A stretch of 64,000 nt of DNA from Calothrix sp. NIES-2100 (GCF_002368195.1 NZ_AP018178.1:9122516-9186515); one strand, 5' to 3'. Positions 37,765-46,800 are shown, counted from the stretch's first letter. Notes: generated from the sequence alone by a model not told the origin. Program-made: numbers and translations.

Positions 37765-39624
37765 ATGAATAACTCTAACATTGTTCCGTCTAACCTGTCT
37801 AGAGATCCATTCCGATCACTATTTTTAGAGTTTTTAGAATCCTGCGACTCTAACGATATTCCCTCCAAGACTAAAGCTATTCAAGATTTTGTGAGGGATT
37901 TAGAAGAATTAGAATCTAATTCGGAAAACGAACACACCTTTTTACACTGGTCGAGTATATTCTCAGTCTTTTCGGCTGCTGGCGTAATTTCAGGGATTAC
38001 GGTTTTAAATCCGTTCTTAGGGTTAGCGGCTGCTACCAGTGCTGCGGCTTCAGCTATCGGAGTTGTAAGTCTAGCGATCGCGCAACATCATGAACGCCAG
38101 CCTATTTTAGAGAGATTACGTAAATACAGAATTGCTCTAAATAGTGATCAGGCGATTAACTGGGCGTGTCTATGGGAGTTTGCGAGAACAGATATATTTT
38201 TAGGTTCCCTGTACGCTGCTAGTGCCGGACATCTGGAAGATAATCGCACGTTGATTAGGAATGATGGTAAGAATCCGATGGCTGCTGCTTTGGATTCTTG
38301 CTGCCAGTATTACGGTCTAACACGCGATGAGTTGATCGACGCGATCCGTAAGCTTAAATCTGGCGTGTCGGTTAAATGTCCTACTGTTCCTAAAGCATTA
38401 GAGCAAGTTTCCGCGATAACGGTTTTACAGGCTGATGCGCCTACAGTGCTACAGCCTTCAGGAGAAGATTTGAATCCACTGCAAAATGCCCTGGACATCT
38501 TAGAAGGATTGGTGAAGGATGCTGATAAATCTAAGCTTGGTGGTTGTGTGATTCTTGCAGCGCCCGGTGCTGGTAAAACTACTTTCCTGGGCACTGCTTG
38601 GGGTAGATTGAAGAAGATTTACGGAACTAAATTTAAATCTCTCTCCATAGTGGTGAAGAGTAGCGATTTACAGGCATTCCAAGCTTGTAGCGACAAGGCA
38701 CTCTGTATTCACGATTCGGTAATAGATGCTGCGATCGCGGTTATCAAGTTTATCAGTCAGGGAAAAAAAACGGATGGTTACGTGAAAAGACTGTTTATCG
38801 ACGACTTTCTGACCGCTAACCAGTACTTCCAAATGTCGCTAAAGGGCAAGTTTATCAACCCACGAACCCTCCAGATTTACTTTGATAAAAAGACCGCAAT
38901 AGAACTAGAGGATAACGAAGCTGTACCGATGATTGATTGCTTCTATTCTTCATTGAACGAAGCTTGGTTAGTGGGTAGGGAATATAATTTATGTCTCTGG
39001 GTTAGCTCTCATTCTAGTAATGTTGATGCGCTCCCTTTTGTAGGGAGTAGGGAAAGTAGGAGCGTAGGCGATTTAATATTCTTAGCCAAGAATGATAAAC
39101 GTGAATTCATTGAACAAGCGATGAATAATCCTAACCTTATCGGCGACAACCAAAAACGTCAGCAGCTTAAACAAGTTTTTACTACGCAAGTTGCCAGTGA
39201 CAATGAACCGTGGGTATTAGCAAACTTTAACAACTGGAGATTAGGGATAGTGCCAAAAGATATCTATGAAGAATATCAGGCTTATAGATCTACTTGGTTT
39301 ACTGCTAGTGAAGTAATTTCCGAATTAGAAGATGAAGAAAGAGAAACCTTAGAGCAATTATTCCAGATGGAAGTGAAGGATGATGATAAGCGCACAGACG
39401 ACGACCCAAAACAGTCAGTTAGGTTAAGTAACGACGCTGAACTACTACTTAGTTACTTCAATAATGTCAAAGTTAAGTCCCCAAAATCAGTTAAGGATCT
39501 AAAGGACGCTAACAAATTACGAGAGCTAAACCATCAGCAGTTAATGAAGGCTTTAGCCCAATTGGTAGCAGCCGAGATTCTGGATGTTGATGAGGATGGC
39601 AATTATTTAAAAGTAGATTGGTAG
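37765..39624 (+). CDS. Membrane-anchored P-loop ATPase (619 aa)
   Basis: N-terminal ~50 acidic residues, then two hydrophobic stretches (WSSIFSVFSAAGVISGITVL and LGLAAATSAAASAIGVVSLAI, about residues 53-105) likely forming a membrane hairpin. P-loop ATPase domain at about 255-460: Walker A LAAPGAGKTTFLG near residue 270 and Walker B-like RLFIDDF near 344. The C-terminus (KLRELNHQQLMKALAQLVAAEIL) looks like a small winged helix. The order membrane hairpin, ATPase, winged helix recalls VirD4/FtsK-type DNA pumps in outline, but the Walker motifs do not clearly match those families. Good Shine-Dalgarno (ACGGAG). Last gene of the rightward operon; iteron-like repeats begin 2 bp after its stop. Confidence 0.65.
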   Translation: MNNSNIVPSNLSRDPFRSLFLEFLESCDSNDIPSKTKAIQDFVRDLEELESNSENEHTFLHWSSIFSVFSAAGVISGITVLNPFLGLAAATSAAASAIGVVSLAIAQHHERQPILERLRKYRIALNSDQAINWACLWEFARTDIFLGSLYAASAGHLEDNRTLIRNDGKNPMAAALDSCCQYYGLTRDELIDAIRKLKSGVSVKCPTVPKALEQVSAITVLQADAPTVLQPSGEDLNPLQNALDILEGLVKDADKSKLGGCVILAAPGAGKTTFLGTAWGRLKKIYGTKFKSLSIVVKSSDLQAFQACSDKALCIHDSVIDAAIAVIKFISQGKKTDGYVKRLFIDDFLTANQYFQMSLKGKFINPRTLQIYFDKKTAIELEDNEAVPMIDCFYSSLNEAWLVGREYNLCLWVSSHSSNVDALPFVGSRESRSVGDLIFLAKNDKREFIEQAMNNPNLIGDNQKRQQLKQVFTTQVASDNEPWVLANFNNWRLGIVPKDIYEEYQAYRSTWFTASEVISELEDEERETLEQLFQMEVKDDDKRTDDDPKQSVRLSNDAELLLSYFNNVKVKSPKSVKDLKDANKLRELNHQQLMKALAQLVAAEILDVDEDGNYLKVDW

Positions 39625-39625
39625 C

Positions 39626-39810
39626 TCCGTTAACGGCTTCGGTAAGGGTAAAAACTAGCCCTAAAACCCTTACCGACTCCGTTAACGCCACCGTTAACGG
39701 TTACCGCGCAAAACTCGGTAATGCTTACTGCGTAAGGTCGGTAACGTTACCGAAGCCTTACCGGAGCATTACCGACTCCGTTAACGGTCGGTAACCCGTC
39801 GGTTACCATT
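39626..39810. repeat. Iteron-like cluster of GTTAACGG palindromes (candidate origin or partition site)
   Basis: Within 185 bp there are four CCGTTAACG copies (39627, 39679, 39691, 39778), each centred on GTTAAC, many GGTAA/TTACC half-sites, and a 16-bp perfect palindrome TCGGTAACGTTACCGA (39738-39753) nested in TAAGG...CCTTA. No gene overlaps it. Such density of short direct and inverted repeats is typical of replication origins, partition sites or clustered operators. The base composition is clearly GC-richer than the surroundings. Confidence 0.65.
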
Positions 39811-39894
39811 ACCGCCACGTAAAAATGCAAATGTTATGGTTAGAATTTTTTAAATAACTGTTAGGAGAATTTTTTAAATACTCACTTAAACCTT

Positions 39895-39940
39895 AAGCCC
39901 TCTTACGCCACAACGAAACTAGGCGTAAGAGGGCTTTTTT
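39895..39940 (+). terminator. Strong intrinsic terminator of the rightward operon
   Basis: Perfect 15-bp stem AAGCCCTCTTACGCC / GGCGTAAGAGGGCTT, 12-nt loop, followed by a run of T. Closes the ATPase transcription unit after the repeat cluster. Confidence 0.85.
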
Positions 39941-39997
39941 AGTTACAATGAATTTAAGCTAACTGACAATTACTTGCAAACCATAAGGTCTAAACTA

Positions 39998-40300
39998 ATG
40001 TGTAAAACTTTCCCTGCTGACGCACCGAATTGGATCTTCTTCCCTGCTGGCGACCGCTCCGATCCAATTTCAGGTACCCTAAACAAATGCTTGATGTACG
40101 CTGGCATTGAAACACTAGAAGAACAGAAGATACGCTATAAACAGGCTATAGGTTTTGGTGATATCTACGCGCCAGATTTCACAAACCAAGCTAACGATTT
40201 GCTATTTCACCAATACAAGAAACAGGCGATCGCTAACGGTGAATTAGAATTTGAATCAGGCGATCGCATTAAATATTCATCTAAACTTAAGAGCGCTTAA
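39998..40300 (+). CDS. Hypothetical protein (100 aa)
   Basis: MCKTFPADAPNWIFFPAGDRSD start; contains two Cys, an aromatic-rich N-terminal half and a Lys-rich helical C-terminal half (FTNQANDLLFHQYKKQAIANG). An AAGG lies about 12 nt upstream of the ATG at 39998; the upstream TTG at 39974 is less likely. It stands alone after the strong terminator. No recognised family or membrane segment. The following 365 bp (40301-40665) hold no gene but a candidate small RNA and several C-tracts. Confidence 0.55.
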   Translation: MCKTFPADAPNWIFFPAGDRSDPISGTLNKCLMYAGIETLEEQKIRYKQAIGFGDIYAPDFTNQANDLLFHQYKKQAIANGELEFESGDRIKYSSKLKSA

Positions 40301-40495
40301 GCGATGATTTTAGGGGTAAAATTTAAATTTTTTTGGGGCAAGCGAGACTTACAATACACCCCCCTTCTTCGGGACTCCCCCCCCTACCTATCACACATTT
40401 ATCCAAGGTGAAAACCGTGTGATCGAGCTAAAATTAGATGACATCTATTATTAATCACCCCGCTATAGTTACCAGGGTGATTCCCTTTGTAAAAA

Positions 40496-40575
40496 TGCTA
40501 TAATATTCATATCCTAACAACAGTGAAATTCCCTCTAGCAAAGATTACAGAAGCTAGAGGGGATTTTTGTTTTTG
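40496..40575 (+). ncRNA. Candidate ~65-nt small RNA with promoter and terminator
   Basis: Extended -10 TGCTATAAT at 40496-40504 would start transcription near 40511; a terminator follows at 40528-40575 (stem ATTCCCTCTAGC / GCTAGAGGGGAT, 13-nt loop, then TTTTTGTTTTT). The interval between is too short for a gene. No good -35 is visible, as is usual with extended -10 promoters. Could be a copy-number or regulatory RNA of the element. Confidence 0.4.
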
Positions 40576-40665
40576 ATATTTTTTTTAGCGGAAGTTGTGA
40601 CTGTCAAGTACCCCCACGCCTTTGTAAACACCCCCGGTGTTTCTCGACCCCCCCGGTAGGCTACC

Positions 40666-40860
40666 TTACAACAATCCGTCCTGCTTTAGTTTGGCTATCA
40701 CCGCATCCCTAACGTACTCGCTTCTATTTGGCAGCGATCGCAGTAGCGCGTCAACTTCCTTAGAGAATTTAGTGCATATAGGTGAATCCGCTAATGATCC
40801 AGGTTCCTCTATAAACTGTCCTCTGTCGTTTCTCCCTGCCGAATCTATTGGTCTAGTCAT
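40666..40860 (-). CDS. Small ribbon-helix-helix-type regulator, central module
   Basis: 64 residues from the ATG at 40860, which is preceded by GAGGG 7 nt upstream; a longer frame upstream is intergenic. The N-terminal 25 residues are polar (MTRPIDSAGRNDRGQF); the C-terminal half, KFSKEVDALLRSLPNRSEYV followed by RDAVIAKLKQDGLL, fits the ribbon-helix-helix pattern, with the LPNRSEYVRDAI-type turn and second helix. It diverges from a promoter whose spacer carries the palindrome CACGGTATACCGTG; a partial second copy lies in its own promoter region, implying autoregulation and control of the rightward unit. Confidence 0.7.
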   Translation of the reverse strand: MTRPIDSAGRNDRGQFIEEPGSLADSPICTKFSKEVDALLRSLPNRSEYVRDAVIAKLKQDGLL

Positions 40861-40895
40861 ATTAATTCCCTCAACTATTCCTAAATATATCATAT

Positions 40896-41017
40896 CCACG
40901 GTATACCATTGATAAGTTGTACTAATTGCGATCGCGTATTTAGAGATAAAATTACCGAAAAAACGTATGAATCGCAGCATAAAATCGCTTGTTTGCCACG
41001 GTATACCGTGTTATACT
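40896..41017. promoter_or_regulatory. Divergent promoter region with two CCACGGTATACC operators
   Basis: CCACGGTATACC occurs at 40896-40907 and exactly 100 bp on at 40996-41007. The second copy extends to a 14-bp perfect palindrome CACGGTATACCGTG (40997-41010) lying precisely between a -35-like TTGTTT (40989-40994) and a -10 TATACT (41012-41017), 17-bp spacer. This is the classical position for repressor occlusion. Confidence 0.65.
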
Positions 41018-41023
41018 ATAAAT

Positions 41024-41430
41024 ATAGCGGTGAGGGAGGGACGCAAGAAACTCCGAGGTGATGCGAAAGATGCTGATGGTAGCCGTAAATGCCCCAGCAC
41101 TCGGTCGCCTAACGATGAGGTCACAACACAGTTAAAAGCTAACGCTATCGAGCATGAGCTACTCGATAAACGCCTGCACAGCCATGTATGACCAACGCGA
41201 GACGGAACTTGAGTCACTTTAGAGTTTGGGTAGTTAAAACTCAGTGCCATCACACTTTAACCGATTAGTGCAGCTAGCACGAGAAACCAAGCCGTAGACC
41301 TTTCCCAGAGATGGAGTTTGCAACGCAGTGAAACTAAACATCTAGCAACAGCCCACACTACAACGGCTGCTACTAGATGCAATTAAAAAGGGCGATCGCC
41401 CACCTACCAAAGTTAGCGACCGCCCTATCT
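41024..41430 (+). ncRNA. Candidate structured 5' leader or ncRNA (~410 nt)
   Basis: No gene for about 440 bp between the operator-controlled promoter and the gene at 41463. Hairpins seen by eye: TATCGAG/CTCGATA near 41146-41168, GAGTTT/AAACTC near 41222-41242, GTGC-AGCTA-GCAC near 41268-41280, the nested CATCTAG..CAGCC / GGCTG..CTAGATG (41339-41379), and AGGGCGATCGC / GCGACCGCCCT (41389-41426, one mismatch). The last hairpin is not followed by a U-run. Same arrangement as the left-end module: small ribbon-helix-helix gene, divergent promoter, long non-coding leader. No known RNA family recognised. Confidence 0.45.
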
Positions 41431-41462
41431 CAAGAATCCAAAACCTAAACAGGAATTGAACT

Positions 41463-41954
41463 ATGACTACCTTAACTCGAAACAAGAACAAGATATGGAC
41501 TTACACAGACCGCAAGATAATCTCAATCATCATCAATCGGAGCGATTACCCCTACGAAGTTACACCCGACGACTTTGAGATGTTATGGATAGATGCTGGC
41601 GTAGTTGTTGTTAAAGTTACCAGTGGTTATGCACGGTTTAACGTTAGTCAATTTAAATCTCTGGTAGCGATCGTAAAAGCTGAGTTAGCAGAAGAGACAG
41701 TCGCCGAGCGTAACGCACGCCAAGTCAAAGAACTTAAGCAAGCGTGCGTACCCTACAACCTAACTTACGGTCAAATAGACTGGTTAAGCTTTGGAACTTA
41801 CCTCAGTTACTTTGGCGATCGCGTTTGTTACTTAGGCTGTAATTCTAAGGGCTATTGGTACATTCGGCGTAACTTACGAAGCAATAATCATTACTTTGGT
41901 TGCGCCAGAGATGCGATCGCAAGCTTAGGATTGCGAGTGCTAACCGTGGCGTAA
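41463..41954 (+). CDS. Hypothetical protein (163 aa)
   Basis: Starts MTTLTRNKNKIWTYTDRKII; AGGAATTG lies 6-10 nt before the ATG. N-terminal half is beta-rich (DDFEMLWIDAGVVVVKVTSGYARF), the middle is a helix (FKSLVAIVKAELAEETVAERN), and the C-terminal half is aromatic and Cys-containing (FGDRVCYLGCNSKGYWYIRR). No recognised domain. Preceded by the long structured leader, so it may be the regulated target of that module; the 95-aa gene follows 64 bp on. Confidence 0.6.
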   Translation: MTTLTRNKNKIWTYTDRKIISIIINRSDYPYEVTPDDFEMLWIDAGVVVVKVTSGYARFNVSQFKSLVAIVKAELAEETVAERNARQVKELKQACVPYNLTYGQIDWLSFGTYLSYFGDRVCYLGCNSKGYWYIRRNLRSNNHYFGCARDAIASLGLRVLTVA

Positions 41955-42018
41955 CTCCACGTCCTGGACATGACTCTAAACTGTCTAAGTTAACTTACGA
42001 AATTAGGAAATTAGACAA

Positions 42019-42306
42019 ATGCAATTAACTACACTCGCTCAGATTCATGGATTAAACGATGTTAGACAAAACGATAATGGGTCTATCACATCCCAGTTAC
42101 CGTCCATGCCCGACTATTCGATAAACATCAAATACCTGACAGACTCAGAATATGTTGACGTGTACCTAAGAATTGAATTAGACCAAAGCTATTCCGGTGC
42201 TGGCTGTGGTGCTTGGGAAGTGCCAGTAGAATTATTGGCGCTAGCTCTAAGGCAGGTCGAGGCGTTTGTCAAAGTCTACGACGAAATATTAGAGGCTGCC
42301 GCTTAG
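42019..42306 (+). CDS. Hypothetical protein (95 aa)
   Basis: MQLTTLAQIHGLNDVRQNDN start, a central beta region (YSINIKYLTDSEYVDVYLRIEL), a Gly/Cys-containing SYSGAGCGAWEVPVELLALAL segment and an acidic C-terminal helix. No family recognised. Ends 13 nt before a strong terminator, so it is the last gene of the 41463 unit. Confidence 0.6.
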   Translation: MQLTTLAQIHGLNDVRQNDNGSITSQLPSMPDYSINIKYLTDSEYVDVYLRIELDQSYSGAGCGAWEVPVELLALALRQVEAFVKVYDEILEAAA

Positions 42307-42319
42307 GCACAACTTCCGT

Positions 42320-42355
42320 AAGGCGTTTGGGTTATCCAAACGCCTTATTTTTTTT
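42320..42355 (+). terminator. Strong intrinsic terminator
   Basis: Stem AAGGCGTTTGG / CCAAACGCCTT (11 bp), loop GTTAT, then A and eight T. Ends the rightward unit; converges with the leftward terminator at 42415-42461. Confidence 0.88.
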
Positions 42356-42414
42356 ACTCTAATAGTTCGTGTGCGTAATATTTAACCTAAATGGTAGGTG
42401 CAATCATAAGCCGA

Positions 42415-42461
42415 ATAAAAAAACAACCCCTCTCTAGGCGATTCTAGAAAGGGGTTGTTTA
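42415..42461 (-). terminator. Intrinsic terminator of the serine recombinase gene
   Basis: On the minus strand: AAACAACCCCTTTCTAGA pairs with TCTAGAGAGGGGTTGTTT, small loop, followed by a run of T (the A-run at 42415-42423 on the plus strand). 18 nt after the recombinase stop. Confidence 0.85.
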
Positions 42462-42478
42462 CGTCGTGAGTATAGCTT

Positions 42479-43153
42479 TTACCGTGCGTATAAGCGATCA
42501 ACTACCCTCTTAACAGAATTCGCTTGCCACTGCGATCCACGTTTGGTTGTGTAGCCGTTCAGATTTAAAAACTGGGCGATCGCACCAAATGACTTACCCG
42601 ACTTGTGATGTTTACGGATTATCTCGACTACTGCTAATTCATCCTCGTCAGGGACTAGTTCCCCCTCGATAGCTCTCTGGCCGAAAGCCGGAGCGCCATA
42701 GGCGTAACAGCCCTTAGCAGCTTTCGCACGTCTACCGCCCTGCGTTCGCTCATTAATAATGTCTCTCTCTAATTTGGCGACGGCTGACATTACAGTCAGA
42801 ATCATGTAACCCTGTGGTGTGGTTGTGTCCACTTGCAGATCCAGAAGAATTAAAGCTTTCTTTTGCGGCTGCAACACATCGTCCACCAACGCCAACACAT
42901 CACGGGTGTTACGAGCGAGTCTGTCTAACTTTGCTGCAATAATTCCATCGGCTTGTTCACTTACGAGCTTAAGCGCTTCTTGAAATAGCGGACGATGCTC
43001 GACATTTTTACCACTGCCGACTTCTTCATAGATTTGTAATAGTTCGTGACCGAAAGCGTAACAGTAAGCTTCTATCTTCTTACGTTGTTCGGTAAGAGAG
43101 GTATTTTCCGCTTGCGACTCACTACTGACTCTAATATAACCTACCAGTTTCAT
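42479..43153 (-). CDS. Small serine recombinase (resolvase/invertase type)
   Basis: 224 residues. N-terminal catalytic domain about 1-145: MKLVGYIRVSSESQ with nucleophile Ser-10, the EEVGSGKNVEHRPLFQEAL loop, ADGIIAAKLDRLARN with the conserved Arg pair, and the dimer helix beginning at MILTVMSAVAKLERDIINERT. The C-terminal part carries a helix-turn-helix (GKSFGAIAQFLNLNGYTTKR ... ANSVKRVVDRL). Size excludes the large serine integrases. Likely roles: dimer resolution of the replicating form of the element, or inversion. Upstream at 43227-43299 lie two TGGCACAT repeats 65 bp apart, a possible res or operator region. Autonomous unit with its own terminator. Confidence 0.88.
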   Translation of the reverse strand: MKLVGYIRVSSESQAENTSLTEQRKKIEAYCYAFGHELLQIYEEVGSGKNVEHRPLFQEALKLVSEQADGIIAAKLDRLARNTRDVLALVDDVLQPQKKALILLDLQVDTTTPQGYMILTVMSAVAKLERDIINERTQGGRRAKAAKGCYAYGAPAFGQRAIEGELVPDEDELAVVEIIRKHHKSGKSFGAIAQFLNLNGYTTKRGSQWQANSVKRVVDRLYAR

Positions 43154-43226
43154 TTATATTTCTTTCTATATAATCTATACAGCAATTATAGCATTACATT
43201 TATTGAAATAAATGTAATAAAGCAAC

Positions 43227-43299
43227 TGGCACATATAAGCATATCTCTATGAATTATCTAAAATTCTAGAAACTAATTTATATGTGACAATTGGCACAT
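43227..43299. repeat. Paired TGGCACAT repeats upstream of the serine recombinase
   Basis: TGGCACAT at 43227-43234 and 43292-43299 with similar flanks (AACTGGCACATATAAG and AATTGGCACATTAAG) and an inverted TATGTGACA between them. AT-rich interval, no gene. Position upstream of a resolvase-type gene fits a res site or operators. Confidence 0.4.
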
Positions 43300-43304
43300 T
43301 AAGT

Positions 43305-43706
43305 CTAACGCGCAGTAATTTGCAATACTCCGCTTATGCGTTCACCAAACGTATCTCTAATTTCGCTTAAGCGCGATTGAACTACAGGAATTAATCTAAA
43401 TCTCCCTGTTGTGTTTTTGTGGACTTCGGTTAAAACTGCGATCGCATCTAATTCGTAATTTATTCCGGCGGGTAACTTACGAGGTTGTCCCATCTGTGTC
43501 ACAACTTTGCCTTTGAGAAACAAATCTGTAATTTTAACTCCCGGCATTTGGTATAACTGCGGAGAGTTCGCACGCTTAACACTGGCGTAGATTATGATAT
43601 CTCTCGTAATTTCTAAGTCATTTCCGCTTTCGTCTTGTGTAAATTCGCTAGAGCCTAATTTAAAAGTGAGCTTTAGGTTGGGTTTTAGTAATTCGTTTGT
43701 AAACAT
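43305..43706 (-). CDS. Hypothetical protein downstream of the tape-measure gene
   Basis: 133 residues, mostly beta (LKLTFKLGSSEFTQDESGND, ITRDIIIYASVKRA, KITDLFLKGKVVTQM, NYELDAIAVLTEVHKNTTGR), a composition that would fit a small phage tail-associated or neck protein, but I recognise no family. It follows the tape-measure gene on the same strand after 178 bp containing a weak hairpin, so it probably belongs to the same module. Overlaps nothing; start ATG at 43706 lacks a strong Shine-Dalgarno. Confidence 0.6.
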   Translation of the reverse strand: MFTNELLKPNLKLTFKLGSSEFTQDESGNDLEITRDIIIYASVKRANSPQLYQMPGVKITDLFLKGKVVTQMGQPRKLPAGINYELDAIAVLTEVHKNTTGRFRLIPVVQSRLSEIRDTFGERISGVLQITAR

Positions 43707-43751
43707 AGGTACAAAACCGGAGAGGAGATAATCGAGTTTTAAATGGTCAAA

Positions 43752-43770
43752 ACCCCTACTACGTAGGGGT
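43752..43770 (-). terminator. Hairpin after the tape-measure gene
   Basis: Stem ACCCCTAC / GTAGGGGT (8 bp) with a 3-nt loop; on the minus strand it is followed by TTTTGACC. Weak terminator or processing site between the tape-measure gene and the 133-aa gene. Confidence 0.5.
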
Positions 43771-43884
43771 AAAGGTATAGGAGATATTTTTTAAAGGTTA
43801 CGGGGATATTGCCTTAGAAATCGCCCAAAGGCTTACACTGACTCAAATCTTGTGCGGGGTTTTTCTCCCGAACCCCTTTCCGAA

Positions 43885-46800
43885 CTAACGCCCGTACATT
43901 TCGCTTCGGGTATTGCTTAGAGTTCCTCCGGGCCGTCGTTCTTCTCGGATTACAGCTTGGATTTTATTTTCCATAAGCTTCTGGAACATTGGAATATTCA
44001 TACTTTCGCTGTTCCCCCCGTTCACAGTCACAGTTACAGGTGCATTTATGCTATCGCCACTGCCTGCGATAGCAATACGAGAAATACCCGAAGACATCCC
44101 CACCTCACCGCCACTGGCGAAATTAGGTAAACGTCCGCTTGACTGGATGCGATGCCATTGCTTGTTTTCGTCCGCACTCAGTACCCGTTCCCCCTCGCTC
44201 GCTACGATTAAATGAGGCTGGCGGCCAGTGAGCGATCGCTCTTTACTCATAGCATCAGCGATAGAGCCAACCAAACCGCCGCTAGCGTAATTAGGAATTT
44301 CACCACCGTTGGCGAATAAACCTCCGAATAAATCGCCAAACAAGTTTTCGCCAAAGTCAGGTGTTTGACCCACGCCGAAGATAGAGCCAAATAACTGGTC
44401 ACTTAACATCTGGCTAGCCATGTCAGCAAGATTATTTAGGATACTTTGGAATATTTTGGAGATGCTAGAGCCAAAGTCTTCAGTGCCCAAAATAAAATCC
44501 TTAAATACGTTCTGTGTATCAGCTTTAACGCCCTTAATTACGTCGCTAAACTGGTTAAATTCATTGTTAATACTCTGTAACTTCACCTGATTTAGGGCTG
44601 TTAAATTCTCCCGAATTACGTCAAACGCATCGGCTGTAATATCTCCTTTTCTAAATAAATCCTCCAGTCCTCTAATTTGGTTCCTAAAGTCTAAATTTTG
44701 ACCCAAGATAGCCGTTTGTTTCTGTAACGGTCTAGCATCTAGTCCTAAACCTTGACGTTGTTCGACTTGTGCAGACAGAAGATTCTGTAAGCTCTCACTT
44801 ACCTTAGATCCAGAGTTAAAGTCTCTATCGCTAATTTGGCGATCGTACTGGGCATTGATTAAGCTACGTCGTTGGTTATCTCTAATGGCTTGACGGATAC
44901 GTTCACCTGTAAGTTGCTCCGGCGTAAACTGCTCTAATCTTGCTCGTTCTGTTAATTGCGCTGCATCTTGCAAATATTTAGAGTTCGCGTCAACTAAGGC
45001 TGAATCCCTATCTATTTCATAGCGATCGCCATCGCCAATACCATATTCTCGTAGTTGCGATTTAAGCTTTAAATCATCTGAAATATCGCCTAATTCCCGT
45101 AATACTTTATTAAGTTCTAAAGTGCTGGTTCGCTGTTGTTCTGCGGCTTGGGCTGCTTTATATCTAATGTCTATATTTCTAACTTCAGCAGCATTTAATT
45201 TTTCTAAGTTGTCGAGTCTTACGCTATATTCTGCGGAGTCTATTTCCCCTTTTGAGTAACTTTGCTCTAATTCAAGTAAGGATTGGTTTAGCTTTAATTG
45301 TTCTTGCCTTAAGGCTAACTCACGCTCTAGCTTTGGTAATGCTTCTAGCTCCTTGGCGTAAGGATTGATGTTTTGTAATTCCCTAAGTCCCGTGATTTTC
45401 TTCTCTAAAGTTTCGTTCTGTTGCTGGTCTAAGCGCAAGTCTGAGGCTTGTAACCTAAATTTGCGATCGCGATCGTTGAATTCAGCGTAAACATCAGATG
45501 TCTTTTTACGAGTTGCTGTTAGTTGAGTTAGGGAAGTGTCTAATTGCTTAATAAGTTTAAAGTCTAGGTCTAAGGCTTGCTTAGTATCGGCTAATTCATC
45601 CTCGGTTAAACTGCCAGATTTAACCTTATTCTGGTTAATGTTGATTCGTGACTGCGCGTCTTCTTTCTTTCGCTGGATAACCAGTATTTGGTCGTCTAAC
45701 TGCCTTAATTTCTCCTGTGCCGCTCTAACATTACGTTCATCCTGAGTAGGATTTAAATTAGAGCTATAGATAGCGTCAGAGACGGTTTTAGCGTTACTTC
45801 TAGCCAAATCCTGAGACTGTCTGATTGCGTTCCTGCGCTTAATCTTATTTTCTTCATCTTGCTGGCGTAAAATTGCGTCAATATTAGCGGGTCTTTGACC
45901 TAATTCACCTGAATTAGAAACAGAATTAGGGGTAGGGATTGTGCTGTTAGAAGTTGTCTTTGGTACATTTTGAGTTATTGTCTTAGGATTTTTACCTAAA
46001 ACTCTAAAAATTATATTCGCTACGCCTTCATTTGTAATTCCTAACTGTGCTGCGGCTGCGGCGCTAAGGTCGAAACCTCTTTCGTGATGCGGAATCGGTT
46101 TCTGTCCGGGTTTTACTGGCTCGTACGGGCCGTGATCGTTAATTCTTACAACTACAGTTTGGTTAGTTTTGGGATTGACAACTTCAACGCGATCGCCCCA
46201 CTTCAAACCTAAATTACGTTTTAAATTTTCGTTTATCGCGGCTGTAAGTTTTCTTGCGTCGAAACGTTCACCGCTAGCTGTGGGTGAGTTGTCGAATCCA
46301 TCGCCGCCACCATAGTAACTTACTTTGGTTCTCATCCAGCCGTCAGCAGGATTGATATTTGGTGCAGTCGGTCTAGTCGGTAGCTGTGGGCGAGTTACCG
46401 TTCTGGCGTTAGAAAGTCCGTTGTACAGAACATCCTGAACTTCTTTGTAGTTCAGGTATTGTCGCTGATTGCGATCGCCAACAATCCCAAAGTGCAAATG
46501 GCTGACATTATTCGCTACGCCAACCTCACCCAACTGCATCCCTTGAGGAATCCTGATCGCCTGTCCCTTATCAGTTCCCCGATTCGCAATCTCAGGATTG
46601 AGCGATCGCATGTGGGTATACCACATATAAGAGTATTTTTTACCTTTATATGTAATTGGCTCATCAAGCTTAACCAAAGCGCTGTGAGATGGCTGGAAGC
46701 CTGGTGTACTCGGATCTGAATCCTGATTCTGTTGCCTGTTATGCCCTTGTTCGGCGTAAATTAAAGTCCCAGACTTTGCAGCAACAACAGTCGAACCTAA

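Noticed and set aside
41030..41100. Resemblance to a c-di-GMP-I riboswitch (GGGACGCAA and GGTAGCCG motifs)
   Set aside because: The motifs are present, but the P2 stem and receptor arrangement that should precede them are not; probably chance.
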